Below, one piece after another: positions 1-10,700 of a DNA stretch of 64,000 bases. Where the stretch lies: contig CM065801.1 in assembly GCA_033398695.1 (NCBI GenBank), forward strand, positions 7,626,001 to 7,690,000, given 5' to 3'. Made by a program: the position numbers and the translations under genes. This stretch comes from Orobanche coerulescens (Eukaryota > Streptophyta > Magnoliopsida > Lamiales > Orobanchaceae). Under the pieces are notes generated by a model, which saw only the letters and a program-made list of their open reading frames with translations, did no database searches and had not been told where the DNA came from. Positions within the stretch are counted from its first letter, which is position 1. The number at the start of each line of letters is the position of its first letter.

Positions 1-691
1 AGAGTCATCTGATTGAAATTTTGCTCATTTTGTATTGACTAAAAGAGCATTATGCGTTTGAAGATCACCGATTGAAGATAAGCTTCGTCTTTCGTATAAT
101 CTGCTTGTTTGGAGTTCGAAAAGGCATTGGATCCTACCATCGGAAGGATTAAACCGTCGGCTGCGATAAGTGGACGGTAAGCACGGCGGAAAGAATAGGT
201 AAGAGCGGCGGAAGGATTGGAATATGCACTGCATGTAAGATGTAAGAAGGGTTTCGCTGATTGTGGCGGTGAAGTGAAGTGATAAGCGGCGCACTTTGAC
301 TAGGGTTAACAAAAGTTAGGAGCCGCCCAAGTTAAGTATGGATACCGTGCCCATCCGTAGGTGCTACAAATCAGGTTATCTAGTTCACGCTTGGACTGAT
401 TTTTTAATTGATTATCTGCGGACGTCCATACGGCATGGTCGGATCGGATCGAATATACATTAATAATTTTTTATTTATTTAAATCAAAATTTATTAATTT
501 TCAACTTTATTTTAAAACCTTTCCAATTTAAATTTATTAAAAATATTTTATTATTTATAAAAAATATATATTTTTATTTGATAGAATAATATTTTATAAA
601 AATAGATTCAATGTTTTATTAAAATTAATTATTTTTAAAGTAAAAAAATTATTAAATCATTAATTTTATATAAAATTCAAAATTTTGTTTA
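1..691. other. Intergenic AT-rich stretch, no gene seen
   Basis: No supportable gene. Bases 1-300 have mixed composition with only short open frames lacking recognisable motifs. Bases 440-690 are very AT-rich. It may be the body of the CACTA element that ends at 887, but no matching left terminus was found in the window. Confidence 0.5.
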
Positions 692-887
692 TTAATACTG
701 TAAGGTAACACATCTCATGGTGTTACTGAGAGTTACACCTTTTATAGCTAGAGTAACATATATTTCAGGATTTGGTAACACCATAACCAGAACGTTGTGG
801 TAGGTCCAAAATTTCATAGCTATGGTAACATCCAAGAAGGTAACACACACCCCTAAGTGTTGTAGAAAGCCATCTATGGCGTAGTGT
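692..887. mobile_element. 3' terminus of a CACTA (En/Spm-like) DNA transposon
   Basis: The segment ends in GGCGTAGTG, so read on the minus strand the terminus is CACTACGCCATAGATGGC. Short subterminal repeats of the type GGTAACAC / GTTAC recur at 700-850, as is usual within a few hundred bases of CACTA ends. The terminus closely matches the CACTA ends at 41140 and 47244, so it belongs to the same family. Its partner end is not in the window. It appears to lie in an intron of the following transposase gene, because an intron acceptor follows at 1020-1021. Confidence 0.65.
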
Positions 888-2883
888 AATAAACAAATAA
901 CATTATGAATTAGAATAAAACAATAACACAAATCACAGTAAATAAATACATAAAATTTACAAAATACTTTACAAATATATTTGACTAATGTTTGATTATT
1001 ATTTATAAATATTTGTTATAGGTACAAATCTTGGAAAAATGAGCTACACATGTTTTGGTCAGCTTGGGGTAATTCCCGCGAGGCTACTCCCGAGGAGTTC
1101 AAGTATCGGGAGTACGAGTGGAGGTGGCTATGCGCAGATTTTAGCGACCCGGACTATATTGTATGTAATCGAGCTCTAAATATTGTCGTAATGTTATTGT
1201 TGTTTAAAGATATGTAACATATATGAAACTTACTTGTGGTAACATATATGAAAATTACATGTTTCTATGTGTAGACGAGCAGTTCAACCAACACTGTTAA
1301 CCGTAAGGGTTTGACGGAACACCACAGCTTAGGTTCGCGGTCGTTAGCGAGAGTTTCGCACGAGGCCACTTCTGATGAAAATGTGGCGAATGCCTTTGTC
1401 TACATAACTCAGAAGGCATATCCTAACTATCCGGATAGACTTGTAAGTTGTAAATGTTTCCTAACCATTTTAGAATTGGTATCAGACTTTACCTCTGAAC
1501 TTTATTAATATTCGATTATTTTTTTTGTTCCCACTTAATTAGGAGAGAGTGACTGAAGAGTCTGAGAGGATGTTGATAGAGATGGGGAGGGAGGAGCATC
1601 CGGAGTTAGACTGTAACACCCCCGAGTTATTCAGGGGTATTACAGCGTCGTAAGCCCCGCCGTGGGACCCACAAGGCTAAACATACGCGGAACCATAAAT
1701 TTTGACCGATAAGGTCTACACACAATGGGATGAAAAACAATACAAAGGTATTCAAGACATAACCAATGTATTCACAAACATCACAACTCGAATCAATACT
1801 TCGGCAAACACAGGCCGGAACATCAAGGAAAACGGAAAACAATACTCGAGTATTCAATAGCCAATCCAGTACAACAATACTGAATGGGAAACTCCAAACA
1901 TAACTGGAAGAAATACACAGTATCACACTTGCCCACCATCTTCATGCCGACCGATACTGCTGTCCGCTCTCCCGGAACTGAAATACATAAACGTATTTCC
2001 CCATAAGGGGTTAGCCGTCGAATAGCTAGTGCAAGAATATCAAGTATGAAACACAATACTTCTCGTCAATAAAGTAAATGTAACCGTCAATTCATCAATT
2101 CAAGACTAGCATTCCGGAATAACTAAATCTCATCGTACCACATCAAGACGTATATGAATGCCGTAGCAACGGTTCGTTCATATCATACGCCGTTACATGT
2201 AGGAATGCCGTCAAAACGGTTCGTTCATTACATGCCAACAATACATATATGAATGCCGTAGAAACGGTTCGTTCATATCATGCCATCAATACTTCTTACT
2301 TTCAAATTCGAGAACGTACAATCATAATTATATACTTGCCTTTGAGACATCGAGAAAACGAACGGAAAAAGGGGTATGAGATCGGTAGGTCCAAGCACGC
2401 GCTTCCGGCACCTAAACGATTCGCAAGGAATATGATAATCAATTATCCATATTCAAATTACACGAAGAAACCCCCGAAACCCGTCTACGATTCGTAAGGA
2501 TGTACGGATAATCGACTAGAGGTTGGAAAATCGTCCAAAATCTCACAAGTCCGAAAACGGTACAACCCAAACCATAAAATCGTAGGAAAAGCATGCATAC
2601 GATATAGATACATCATAATCTCAAGGTTCTCAAGCTTCCAAACGGATAAATCGTACGAATCTACGAAAAACCCCAAAATTCCCAAAAAGTAGGGTTCTAA
2701 GGATTTTTACCTTGATTCGGACGTTAGGAGGAATTAGATGTTGAGAAATCCTTGTTCTCCAACCAAGTATGTTGTTGTTAGAAGGAAGATTGCTTCCAAT
2801 CGCCCAAGATCGTCTCTCCCGAGCGATTTCCGTCGAAAAGGAGTGAAGTAGGTGAGAAATGACGAAATGGAAGTCAACTGTCA

Positions 2884-2893
2884 TATTTATATA
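2884..2893 (-). promoter_or_regulatory. Putative TATA box of the solo LTR
   Basis: The minus strand reads TATATAAATA 6 bp beyond the last palindrome unit, the same arrangement as in the Gypsy-2 LTRs. Placement in the LTR is consistent with the U3/R border; transcription start is inferred only. Confidence 0.5.
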
Positions 2894-2899
2894 CGCCTC

Positions 2900-3410
2900 T
2901 AGCGCACGCTACACCTCCTTCATTAGCGTGCGCTAGCGAAGTCACGGATAGTCCGGTGGCTTCGCAGCTCCGATAGCGTGCGCTAATCGTCGCCTCTAGC
3001 GTGCGCTAGTCCAAAATGTGGCATTCGATCGGAGTCCGTAACTCACCGTCTCGCCTGCTCCAACTTAGCGTGCGCTAGCTCTATGATTTAGCGTGCGTTA
3101 TGCAATAGCTTTAGCGTGCGCTAGCCAAAACCTAGCGTACGCTACCTGATATTCCAGAAAACCTGGCAACTTCACTGCCTCTGCTGACCAGCCCGGTAGC
3201 GTGCGCTACGGACGGATGTTAGCGTGCGCTACTAACAACGAATAGCTCGCGCTAACAACTCCTAGCGTGCGTTAATCCGCCAGTCCAGAGAGCAGTTCGA
3301 AATACTGGTTCTGACCTGACTGATCCTCTTAGCGCGCGCTACGGCCCCAAAGCTAGCGTGCGCTAATCAAGCAGAATTAGCGTGCGTTAGCCTAGGCCTA
3401 GCGTGCGTTA
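2900..3410 (-). repeat. Palindromic TAGCGNNCGCTA array in the solo LTR
   Basis: About seventeen copies of a 12-bp near-palindrome (TAGCGTGCGCTA and variants) are spread over about 510 bp at irregular 15-60 bp spacing. The motif has 5-bp inverted arms and is CpG-rich in an otherwise AT-rich setting. On the minus strand the array ends just before a TATA-like box at 2884-2893. Confidence 0.85.
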
Positions 3411-4333
3411 TATCTCTGGCCCAGAACATTTCCGCAAGGTCTAAACGACATGATCAAAAACCAAACAAGATACGAAACTCAATAACAATATTAACAACAT
3501 CTCCAAGCATTTACAGAGCGACAAAATAAGGAGGATGACAGAGTCAAACAGTCAATAAAAGTACGGGTATTACATAGACGAGACTGGTCTCGAGTTAGCA
3601 CGCCGAGAGATCGATCAGGCCGATCCCTACATTAGGGCAAGGGTGTGGGCTAACATTTACCCTCCTAAAGGGAGTCATCACCGGACGCCGATGATGGGAG
3701 CTGAAGGCACCAGATTATTGAAGAATACTATAGGGTTTCAGCGCAATCAAAGGGGCGACACTCAAAAGGCCTATTTGGAGGAGCAATTGAGGATCGAGAG
3801 GGAGCTCCGAGCTGAGGAGCAAAGGAAGTCTCAAGACCAGTTCCAGAAATTCCAAGAGGAACAAAGGAAGGTTCAACAAGAGATGTTAGCTCAGCAGCAG
3901 GCCATGATGCAGTATATGATGTCATTGAGTCAGACCGTGTGTCAATCTGGAATTTCGGTACCACCACCACCTCAATTCTTCAATTCACAAACACCCCCCT
4001 CTTCTTCACAGCCTCGGGACGACGACATGCAAGACGGTAGTAATCCTTCTTCTATCTTTAAGAATTTGACGGATCTTTGAGGATTTTAGTTGTCATTGTA
4101 GTAGTTCTTTTGCTAAATATTTTTTATTTAGACTTGTGTTCGTTAACGTTGGTGTTTATAGTGACTTTGTTGATGTTGCTACATGACATGTTGATATGGT
4201 TTGTTTTTAAATTATGCTTTTCGTAATTGATTTATGTTGATTGTGATGTATGGTGGTGTATTGTACATTTGGAATAACAGGTTATCTGAACAGGTTTGAT
4301 GATTTCGAAATCTGATTTTTTTTTTCACTGGAC

Positions 4334-4781
4334 TTTAGCCGACGGCATTTGCACAGACCGTCGGCTAAAGTATTTATTTAAAAAAATAAAATAAAAAACT
4401 TTAGCCGACAACTATGTAACTGTCGGCTAAAGTATTTATTTAAAAAAAATAAAAAACACTTTAGCCGACGACTATGTAGCCGTCGGCTAAAACATTTATA
4501 TTTTAGCCGACAACTATGTACCCGTCGGCTAAAACTGGAGAACTTTAGCCGACGACTATGTAGTCGTCGGCTAAACCTGGAACTATTTTAGCCGACGACT
4601 CTCTAACCATCGGCTAAACTCGAACTTTAGCCGACGACCTTCCCTATTTGCCGTCGGCTAAACTTTAGCCGACCGACCTCAGCCGACCGGATTTTAGCCG
4701 ACAACTGGCCACTTTAGCTGACGATTTTCGACTTTAGCCGACGACTTTTTGCTGTCGGCTAAAGTATAAACATTGGTAGTG
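4334..4781. repeat. CACTA subterminal inverted-repeat array and right terminus
   Basis: Seven or more paired motifs of the form TTTAGCCGACGAC ... GTCGGCTAAA follow one another, each pair able to fold into a hairpin with 12-15 bp arms and a short loop (often around CTATGTA). More degenerate single copies run to 4770. The block ends CATTGGTAGTG at 4781, a CACTA terminus on the minus strand. Such arrays are the expected transposase-binding subterminal regions of CACTA elements. Confidence 0.85.
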
Positions 4782-5480
4782 ATATATACCAAGAAATAAG
4801 AAAATATTATACTAAACCAAATAATTGATTATATCGTTTTGCTTAACTTATATTTTTTATTAAAATGTATATTTCGTAATTGCTTAATTTTTCTTTCAAT
4901 TATTTACAGTGACAAAATAGTAATTTTTGTGAAGCTAGACGTATAATTCGGCATTTTTGGTCGGAGGATAGAAGTTAGATGGGACTGATTTGATATATGG
5001 TGCATAGTAGATGGACTAAAAATTTGTGATTTATAATAGATAGTCTGTTTGATAACTTTGCAAAGTAGATGAATCAAAAAAGTCGTTTTCCTTATCTTTA
5101 AATATTACAGACTATATATTATATAATAACACAATATCATCCACTTTTAAAGATATAATCGGATATCGTAAAAAGTAAGGATTTTAAGTTTTAAAACAAC
5201 CAATTATTCTTACTATTCACATTACTTTCGGTATCCAAAATTCCGAATATCGGAATTTTATATTACAACAAACTTTAAATAAACATACCCTTATAGATAC
5301 GCTTAAAAGTAGGGTTGTGATTTTCGACTATTGGAAAAAAAAATAGTCGTACCTGTTATCCGAATCGTATTAAATATTTTGGGTACGATTCCTCATCTTT
5401 CTATATTACCCGAAAATATTCGAACCGAAATTTTCCGGGTGTTTTTTCTGATTCTTTGGTTATTCTCTCTCTCTCTCTCT
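4782..5480. other. AT-rich spacer with one dispersed repeat
   Basis: No gene. Apart from the repeat at 4915-5095 the stretch is AT-rich. From about 5305 it resembles the edge of a hAT-type element (AGGGTTGTGATTTTCG), but no matching far end was established. Confidence 0.45.
4915..5095 (+). repeat. Dispersed repeat, copy 1 (partner near 58010-58190)
   Basis: Blocks such as GATAACTTTGCAAAGTAGAT and GGACTAAAAAT occur here and, in the same order, near 58100-58190 (there with AATAACTTTGCAAAGTAGAT). The two copies are clearly related but diverged. Both lie just beyond other transposons. Family unknown. Confidence 0.6.
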
Positions 5481-6044
5481 TAGAGATGTTAAATGGGCTC
5501 GGGCCCGGCGGGCTGGCCCGTTTAACCCGCCAAAAAACCGGGTTAGGGCCGATATTTCCTAGCCCGTTTAAATCCGGGCTTTTTTGGCCCGGACCGTTTA
5601 GCCCGAAGCCCGCTAGGGCTAGCCCGAAACCCACTATATATATATATATATAGTTAATATTAACATACAGTAATACTATATTTATATATAACATATATTA
5701 CTATTATATATGTAATATATATTATTACTGTATTTATTAATATAGTGTGTATATATATATATGTATATACATAAAAGTATATTTTTTGTTATATTTATTA
5801 TAGTATATTTGTTAATATATATATATTTATATATATTGTTATTGTTTTTTTTGTTGGTTTATGACTTATAAAATAAAAAATATAATTTTTAAGTAGTTAG
5901 CCCGTTTAGCCCGAAGCCCGCTAGGGTTAGGGTTAGGGTCGATATTTCCTAGCCCGTTTAAATCCGGGTTTTTTTGGCCCGGACCGTTTAGCCCGAAGCC
6001 CGCTAGGGCTAGCCCGGAACCGCTAGGGCTAGCCCGTTTAACAT

Positions 6045-6049
<5 letters not shown>
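5481..6049. mobile_element. hAT-like MITE inserted in a CT microsatellite
   Basis: The ends are inverted repeats: TAGAGATGTTAAATGGGC at 5481 and, on the other strand from 6049, TAGAGATGTTAAACGGGC (17 of 18 match). Both sides are flanked by CTCTCTCT, consistent with an 8-bp hAT duplication, although the flank is a CT repeat so this is not independent proof. The interior has GC-rich subterminal repeats of the GGGCTAGCCCG type around an AT-rich core with long TA runs (5632-5830). No transposase is encoded. Confidence 0.75.
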
Positions 6050-6074
<25 letters not shown>

Positions 6075-6076
<2 letters not shown>

Positions 6077-6143
6077 GGGCTAGCCCGTTTAGCCCGAAGC
6101 CCGCTAGGGCTAGCCCGGAACCGCTAGGCCTAGCCCGTTTAAA
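6075..6143. repeat. Extra fragment of the hAT-like MITE subterminal repeat
   Basis: After the CT run a second stretch with TAGCCCGTTTAGCCCGAAGC and GCTAGGGCTAGCCCG repeats the subterminal sequence of the preceding MITE, then passes into TA repeats. It lacks the TAGAGATG terminus, so it is a truncated copy or a local duplication. Confidence 0.6.
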
Positions 6144-6576
6144 ATATATATATATATTTTACTATTTTACCTGTAATGAAAGTCTATCTCTGACATAACA
6201 TTCTAATTTAACTCACCATATTTACGGTGTAGCAGAAGATATTGAAGTTTTGAGTTTATATAGTAGATTGATTAAAAAAAATAGAAAATATATATAATAA
6301 CCCGATATTTCGGTTATTTTTAATTCAAATATTGGCTATTTTAATTTTCCAAGTTTTGGAATTAAAAAAAAATCAATTTCCATAACCTGAAATTCAATTC
6401 GAAAGAACGATCCAATATCCAAATTCTCATTCATTTTTTTTTCCAATAACCAGACTAACCAAATTTACTTTCACCAATTCAGTTCGATTATTCGAATATT
6501 CGATTTTTATGTCCCAACCCAACTTAAAGCTAGGTGAGTTTGTACTGAAAATCTCCATTATCTTCACATCTCCAGA
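6144..6576. other. AT-rich spacer, no gene seen
   Basis: AT-rich sequence with repeated TTCGAATATTCG-like and CGATATTTCGG-like words, reminiscent of the interior of hAT-type elements. No coding signal. Confidence 0.4.
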
Positions 6577-6900
6577 ATATAAGGGGGTGCTTGGTTGGGG
6601 GTATCGGGAGGTAAGGGATGGGAAAGACAATGAATAAACATGCCTGGTTAGGAGTAAGGAATGCAATCATTGCTTAGTAGTGGGTAATGAGGCATTACTC
6701 AGTAAATTGGGAGGAAAGGTAAATGATTACCTACCACCACCAGCCACCACTACCAACCACCACCACCACCAGCCACCACCACCAGCAACAGCAGCCGCCA
6801 CCACCACCACCACCACCACCACCACCATCCACTACCACCACCACTTTGGAGGTTAATGTGTTTTTCTTAAACCAAACGCTATCAAAAATAATAATAATCT
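6577..6900. mobile_element. Tourist/Harbinger-like MITE, left part, split by Copia-1
   Basis: It starts GGGGGTGCTTGGTTGGGG after AATATAA. The likely far end lies across Copia-1 at about 13745-13820, where the minus strand reads GTGTGCTCGGTTCAAAG followed by a GGATAATGGAAATAG-type sequence. A G-rich start with TGCTTGGTT is typical of Tourist-like MITEs. The ends match only partly, so family and exact limits are tentative. Confidence 0.45.
6729..6843 (+). repeat. (CCA)n microsatellite
   Basis: An imperfect CCA/CAG trinucleotide tract of about 115 bp inside the MITE. It produces His/Pro/Gln-rich and Gly/Val-rich open frames on the two strands that are not genes. Confidence 0.9.
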
Positions 6901-7074
6901 TGTTGAAGGGAAAATAACTTGAGACAAGAAAGTAGGGCAAAGTGTTGTATTATTCCATCATTGAGATCCCTTAAATAGGGTGAAGTACATACAAACAGGC
7001 CTCAGCCAAATCCTATCTAGGAAAGCCCATAAACTAACAGACTTAGGCACACAATGGGTATTATTCCTTTAACA
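6901..7074 (-). repeat. Copia-1 3' LTR
   Basis: TGTTGAAGGG...CTTTAACA. Immediately inside, the plus strand reads CTCCCCCTTG, i.e. minus-strand CAAGGGGGAG, a polypurine tract abutting the 3' LTR and confirming minus orientation. It differs from the 5' LTR mainly in a small block near 6970-7005. Confidence 0.93.
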
Positions 7075-7105
7075 CTCCCCCTTGTGCCTAGTCTACAAGC
7101 GCATG

Positions 7106-7715
7106 TCATATTGCCTCGTTAAAACCTCGTCAAGCAAAAACCCAGTGGGAAAAATGTCTTGATCGTAGGGAAAAGAGTACAGCATCTAGACACATCAAGT
7201 TTAGACTTCGTCCTTTGAATCTATCCTCTCATATGATCGTTACATTTGATCATAGCGCTACTAAGGTGACCATTCCATCGATCCCTAAATCGTACATCTT
7301 GTTACCTCGTTAAAAACCTTTCCAAGTGATAAAAACCCTGTGGGAAAAATGATCCTTGGAAGGAAAAGAGTATAACGTACGTTGTGGATGTAAGACTCCC
7401 CCTCAAGTCTACATCTCCCCGTGATTTGTACATCAATCAAGTAGTCGTTGCCTCATTAAAAACTTCGCCAAGTAACAAAACCCAATGGGAGAAAATGAAC
7501 CTTGGTCAAAGAAAAGAGTACAACACATGTGATTAAGTTTCTTTATAAATCACCATTTCCTTGTGATCTTTACATCAATCTCGGAAGTTGGAAAACTCTA
7601 CAGCTCCCCCTAATGCTTACATTCATATAACGTTGCCTCGTTAAAAACCTTGCCAAGTAACAAAACCCAGTGGGAAAAATAAACCTTGGTCTAAGGAAAA
7701 GAGTGCAACCTATGT
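7106..7715 (-). repeat. Copia-1 3' UTR: four copies of a conserved 80-bp motif
   Basis: Four diverged copies start near 7109, 7302, 7447 and 7632. Each holds, on the plus strand, CCTCGTTAAAAACC, then AAAACCCAGTGGGAAAAA, then CCTTGG and AAAAGAGT. On the RNA-sense minus strand this reads TTTTTCCCACTGGGTTTT, a potential small hairpin, then GGTTTTTAACGAGG. Copia-2 has one copy and Copia-3 three at the same place. Confidence 0.85.
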
Positions 7716-7719
7716 GAGT

Positions 7720-10700
7720 ATGTTACGTTATATCTCACATATTTCCCATTATGATCATTCCATCAATCAAGGAGATTTACAAGTTACGTCATGTTCATAA
7801 ATGTAAGTATGCTCATCAGTGGTAGTACTTAACCGCTAGTTCCTCACAAGTGTAGAATGATAGTTCTTAATCATGTACACTCACTGACTGATTCATGCAA
7901 AGCAATAATCATGTCGTGAAGGAGGTAGCCAAGAGGGGTTTGCTTAGTTGATTTCCAAGACGTAAGCAATTCATACCAACACATACTTTGTGGTAGTTGC
8001 TTCGGCACCAGCATTTACTTTAGCATTTGCCTTTTCATAAGCAGCTTCCTTTGCCTGCTTGTAGGGAAAGAATAGTCCCAAGTCAATAGTTTCTCTTAAG
8101 TATCAGAAGATATTCTTGATACCATTCCATTGATGTTGCGTCGATGCTGAACTAAATCTAGTCAGCGAATTAACTGAGGAGTGATAGCAAATCGTGTACA
8201 TTGAGCTAAGTACAATAATACGCGATTACACTCAAGTAGGGAATTTCGGCTCCCAAAGCTCTTCGTCACTTTCGTTTAGACGAAATGGATCTTTCCTTTG
8301 CATCCAAATGTCCGACCTATCATGGGGTGCTAGTCGGGTTTACCTTGTCCATGTTAAAGTGCTTGAGAATCTTCTGGACATAGGTAGATCGGTGGAATGA
8401 ATTCCAAAAACTCGATGTCTATGTCAATGCCTCGACAGAACCGAGTTTTCCCAAGATTTTTCATCTCAAACTCAGATTTTCAAGTATCCGTGGTTTCTCT
8501 TATTTCATCAAGACCGATTATGTTCATGTCATCGACATACATTGTGATGTGAATCCGGATCTTATTTGTGAAGACGCAGGGACACATTTCATCATTCTTA
8601 TATCCCTTCCTAATCAAGTAGTCACTTAGACGGTTATACCACATCCTTAAGGATTGCTTCAAAACCGTAAAGTTGAGCGTTTCAATCTAATTGCAAACGC
8701 ATTCTGTGGTCTAGTCACTTGATTTGGGTAATGAAATGCCATAGGGCACTTCCGTATATATCTCCGTATCTAGATCCCCATAGAGATACGTAGTAACCAC
8801 ATCTATTGGCTGTATTTCCAGTCCCTCGGAAATTACTATGCTAATCAAATAGCGGAACGTATACGTGGGAGTACATTTCCTCGTAATCAATTCCAGGGCA
8901 TTGTGAGAAGCATTACTTCATGAAACTTGTACATTAGGACTCTACTATTCTCACTATGATTTACGACAAAGGTTCGATTATGTCCTTCAGGCTTTACACT
9001 TGGTTAGGTTAGCACTACCTACACCAAATACCTGTCTCTTTGTCGGAGAATCTAGTCCTACCTGGAATGTTTTTCTTATAGGCCAATCAGCTCTATGTTG
9101 ATTTCATCCAACTGAGCGAGGTTCGACATCATCGTACTTTATGATTCATGACATGTCATCAAAGTGGGTGGTTGATCAGGCCACACCCTCATAATTTCAT
9201 CGAGATTCTTGATTTTCTGAATCATATCTTCGGGGCGTCCCCCTCGTCATGACTCATGGACATAATAAAATCAAGCATGATCTCATGAAACGAGTTCATT
9301 GATGGTTAACATGTGAAGTTGTGCCATACTCTACCTCTTACTTGGGTGAGTATTTAGTCAAACCATGTGGCTTCCACCCCTTCCTTCGCAGGGAGCCACG
9401 ACCTCAACCACACTTCCACCAAGTGCGGTTGCATCACCCGATTCATTGGTGATGTGCCCCTTGGAGGGGACTTCTAACCTTACAGGCACATTTGCAGCTG
9501 TAATGTGAGATCTTGTCACTTGAACGATATCAGTAAATGCATCAGGTATCGAATCTGCTACATCCTGAAGATCGAGTGTTCTTTATGCTTTGTGCTTCAC
9601 GGTAACATTGTGAAGTTCGGGGATCATAATGAGACAAAGTGGAGACACCATGACAATTCCTGTCGTTCCCCGAGAAGTTACGTTTTCTCTCCTCCCCCTA
9701 ACGACGGGAAGGTTGTCTCACTAAAGTGACAATCTGCAAATCATGCGGTAAAGAGATCACTGAGAAGGTTTCAAATAGCGGATAAACGTCTGGAGATTCT
9801 TATCCAACGTGAATACTTAATCGTTTCTAAAGACCGATGCGTTGTGGGGCGCATAAGGCACATATAATGCGTAACCAAATATGCGCAATTAGCACTCAAG
9901 TCCGTCTGGGTCCAAAATATAAAAATCAGGCTATCCAGTTACCAACTGGTATGCATAAGCTAATTGGTTAGCAGAGGGTCTAAGAATGAACGATTGAAGT
10001 AAAGTTGCGTGCAATATTGTATAGTACCAAGCAAATATATACAAATTGGTGCGCATAACCGATTACATAATCACCATACATATTCTTTCGATGGTGGTTT
10101 ATGTGAGACCGTTTGCATATGCACATGGGACGAGATACTATTCATTGATCTCTATCATGCAATAAACATCAAGTACTTTTTGATGTGAACTCTCCAACAT
10201 CATCGAGTCCTTTATATGTGATAAGGGAGGTGAGTCCTTATAAATTATTTTGGAAGTTCTGCAGCAGTTTGAGTGGACAGGAGAGCGACATGTGACCAAC
10301 ATGTCGGAGAATCCATCAAAATCATAAATACATAAATGGTCCGCATATTAGGTGGATGGATCCACAAATATCTCCTTATATTCAGCGTAAGAATGGAATG
10401 TTTGCTTTTGTTTATTTAGCATAGGGAGGTCTCGCTCCTACTTTGGCTAAAGAGCAGGCTTTGCAACACTAAGTGGTGGCATTTGATATGCATATGGTTC
10501 TTTGGATGACATAACACGATTAACGTCAACATTGTGCTTTATGTTGAGTTGTTGCCATATTTTCGCTCGAAAAGTAATGATGTTCGTACAGGTTCTTTAG
10601 TATACATATCATCATACTTCGACCAGGATGACCTAGTTTGTCGTGCCAAAGCCTATATGAGTCTATGTCCCAAAGTACATTGTTGGTGACAACATAGGAT

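Larger units (their letters stand above)
1612..3574 (-). mobile_element. Solo LTR of a Gypsy-2-like retrotransposon, minus orientation
   Basis: It begins TGTAACACCC and ends GGGTATTACA, the usual TG...CA limits, and is flanked by a perfect 5-bp duplication TAGAC (1607-1611 and 3575-3579). No internal retroviral region is present, so it is a solo LTR left by LTR-LTR recombination. Read on the minus strand it starts TGTAATACCCG and ends GGGTGTTACA like the Gypsy-2 LTRs, and it carries the same TAGCGNNCGCTA palindrome array, but the rest is diverged. It sits in an exon of the CACTA transposase. Confidence 0.9.
1022..4080 (+). pseudogene. Plant transposase (Ptta/En/Spm, Transposase_24-like), split by a solo LTR
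   Basis: The coding sequence can be followed through exons at 1022-1160, 1275-1442 and 1543-1611, resuming at 3580 and ending at the TGA of 4078-4080. Introns 1161-1274 and 1443-1542 have GT (GTATGT, GTAAGT) and AG borders and keep the frame; an acceptor ends at 1021. Exon 1 of this list encodes a Trp-rich segment (KSWKNELHMFW, EYEWRWLCADF), exon 2 has a basic segment with SLGSRS, and exon 3 has ESERMLIEMG. The C-terminal part has a Gln/Glu-rich coiled-coil-like stretch (about 3770-3930) and a Pro/Ser tail. This order fits the plant Transposase_24 family associated with CACTA elements; that assignment is from memory of the family. The insertion at 1612-3574 leaves the frame exactly continuous when the target duplication is counted once, so the gene was intact there at insertion. 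The N-terminus is missing. Confidence 0.65.
1022..4781 (+). mobile_element. 3' portion of a CACTA element encoding a Ptta/En/Spm-type transposase
   Basis: This groups the transposase exons (1022-4080), the solo LTR inserted in them, the subterminal repeats (4334-4770) and the right terminus at 4781 (minus-strand reading CACTACCAATG). The left terminus and first exon or exons were not found; they may lie left of the window or be deleted. Its terminal sequence differs from the CACTA ends at 887, 41140 and 47244, so it is another family. The three bases after the terminus are ATA, but the target-site duplication cannot be tested without the left end. Confidence 0.6.

Noticed and set aside
5925..5941. 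Short telomere-like TTAGGG run
   Set aside because: Only about three units inside the hAT-like MITE, and the plant telomere repeat is TTTAGGG.
6723..6940. His/Pro-rich and Gly/Val-rich open frames on opposite strands
   Set aside because: Direct products of the (CCA)n tract in a MITE.
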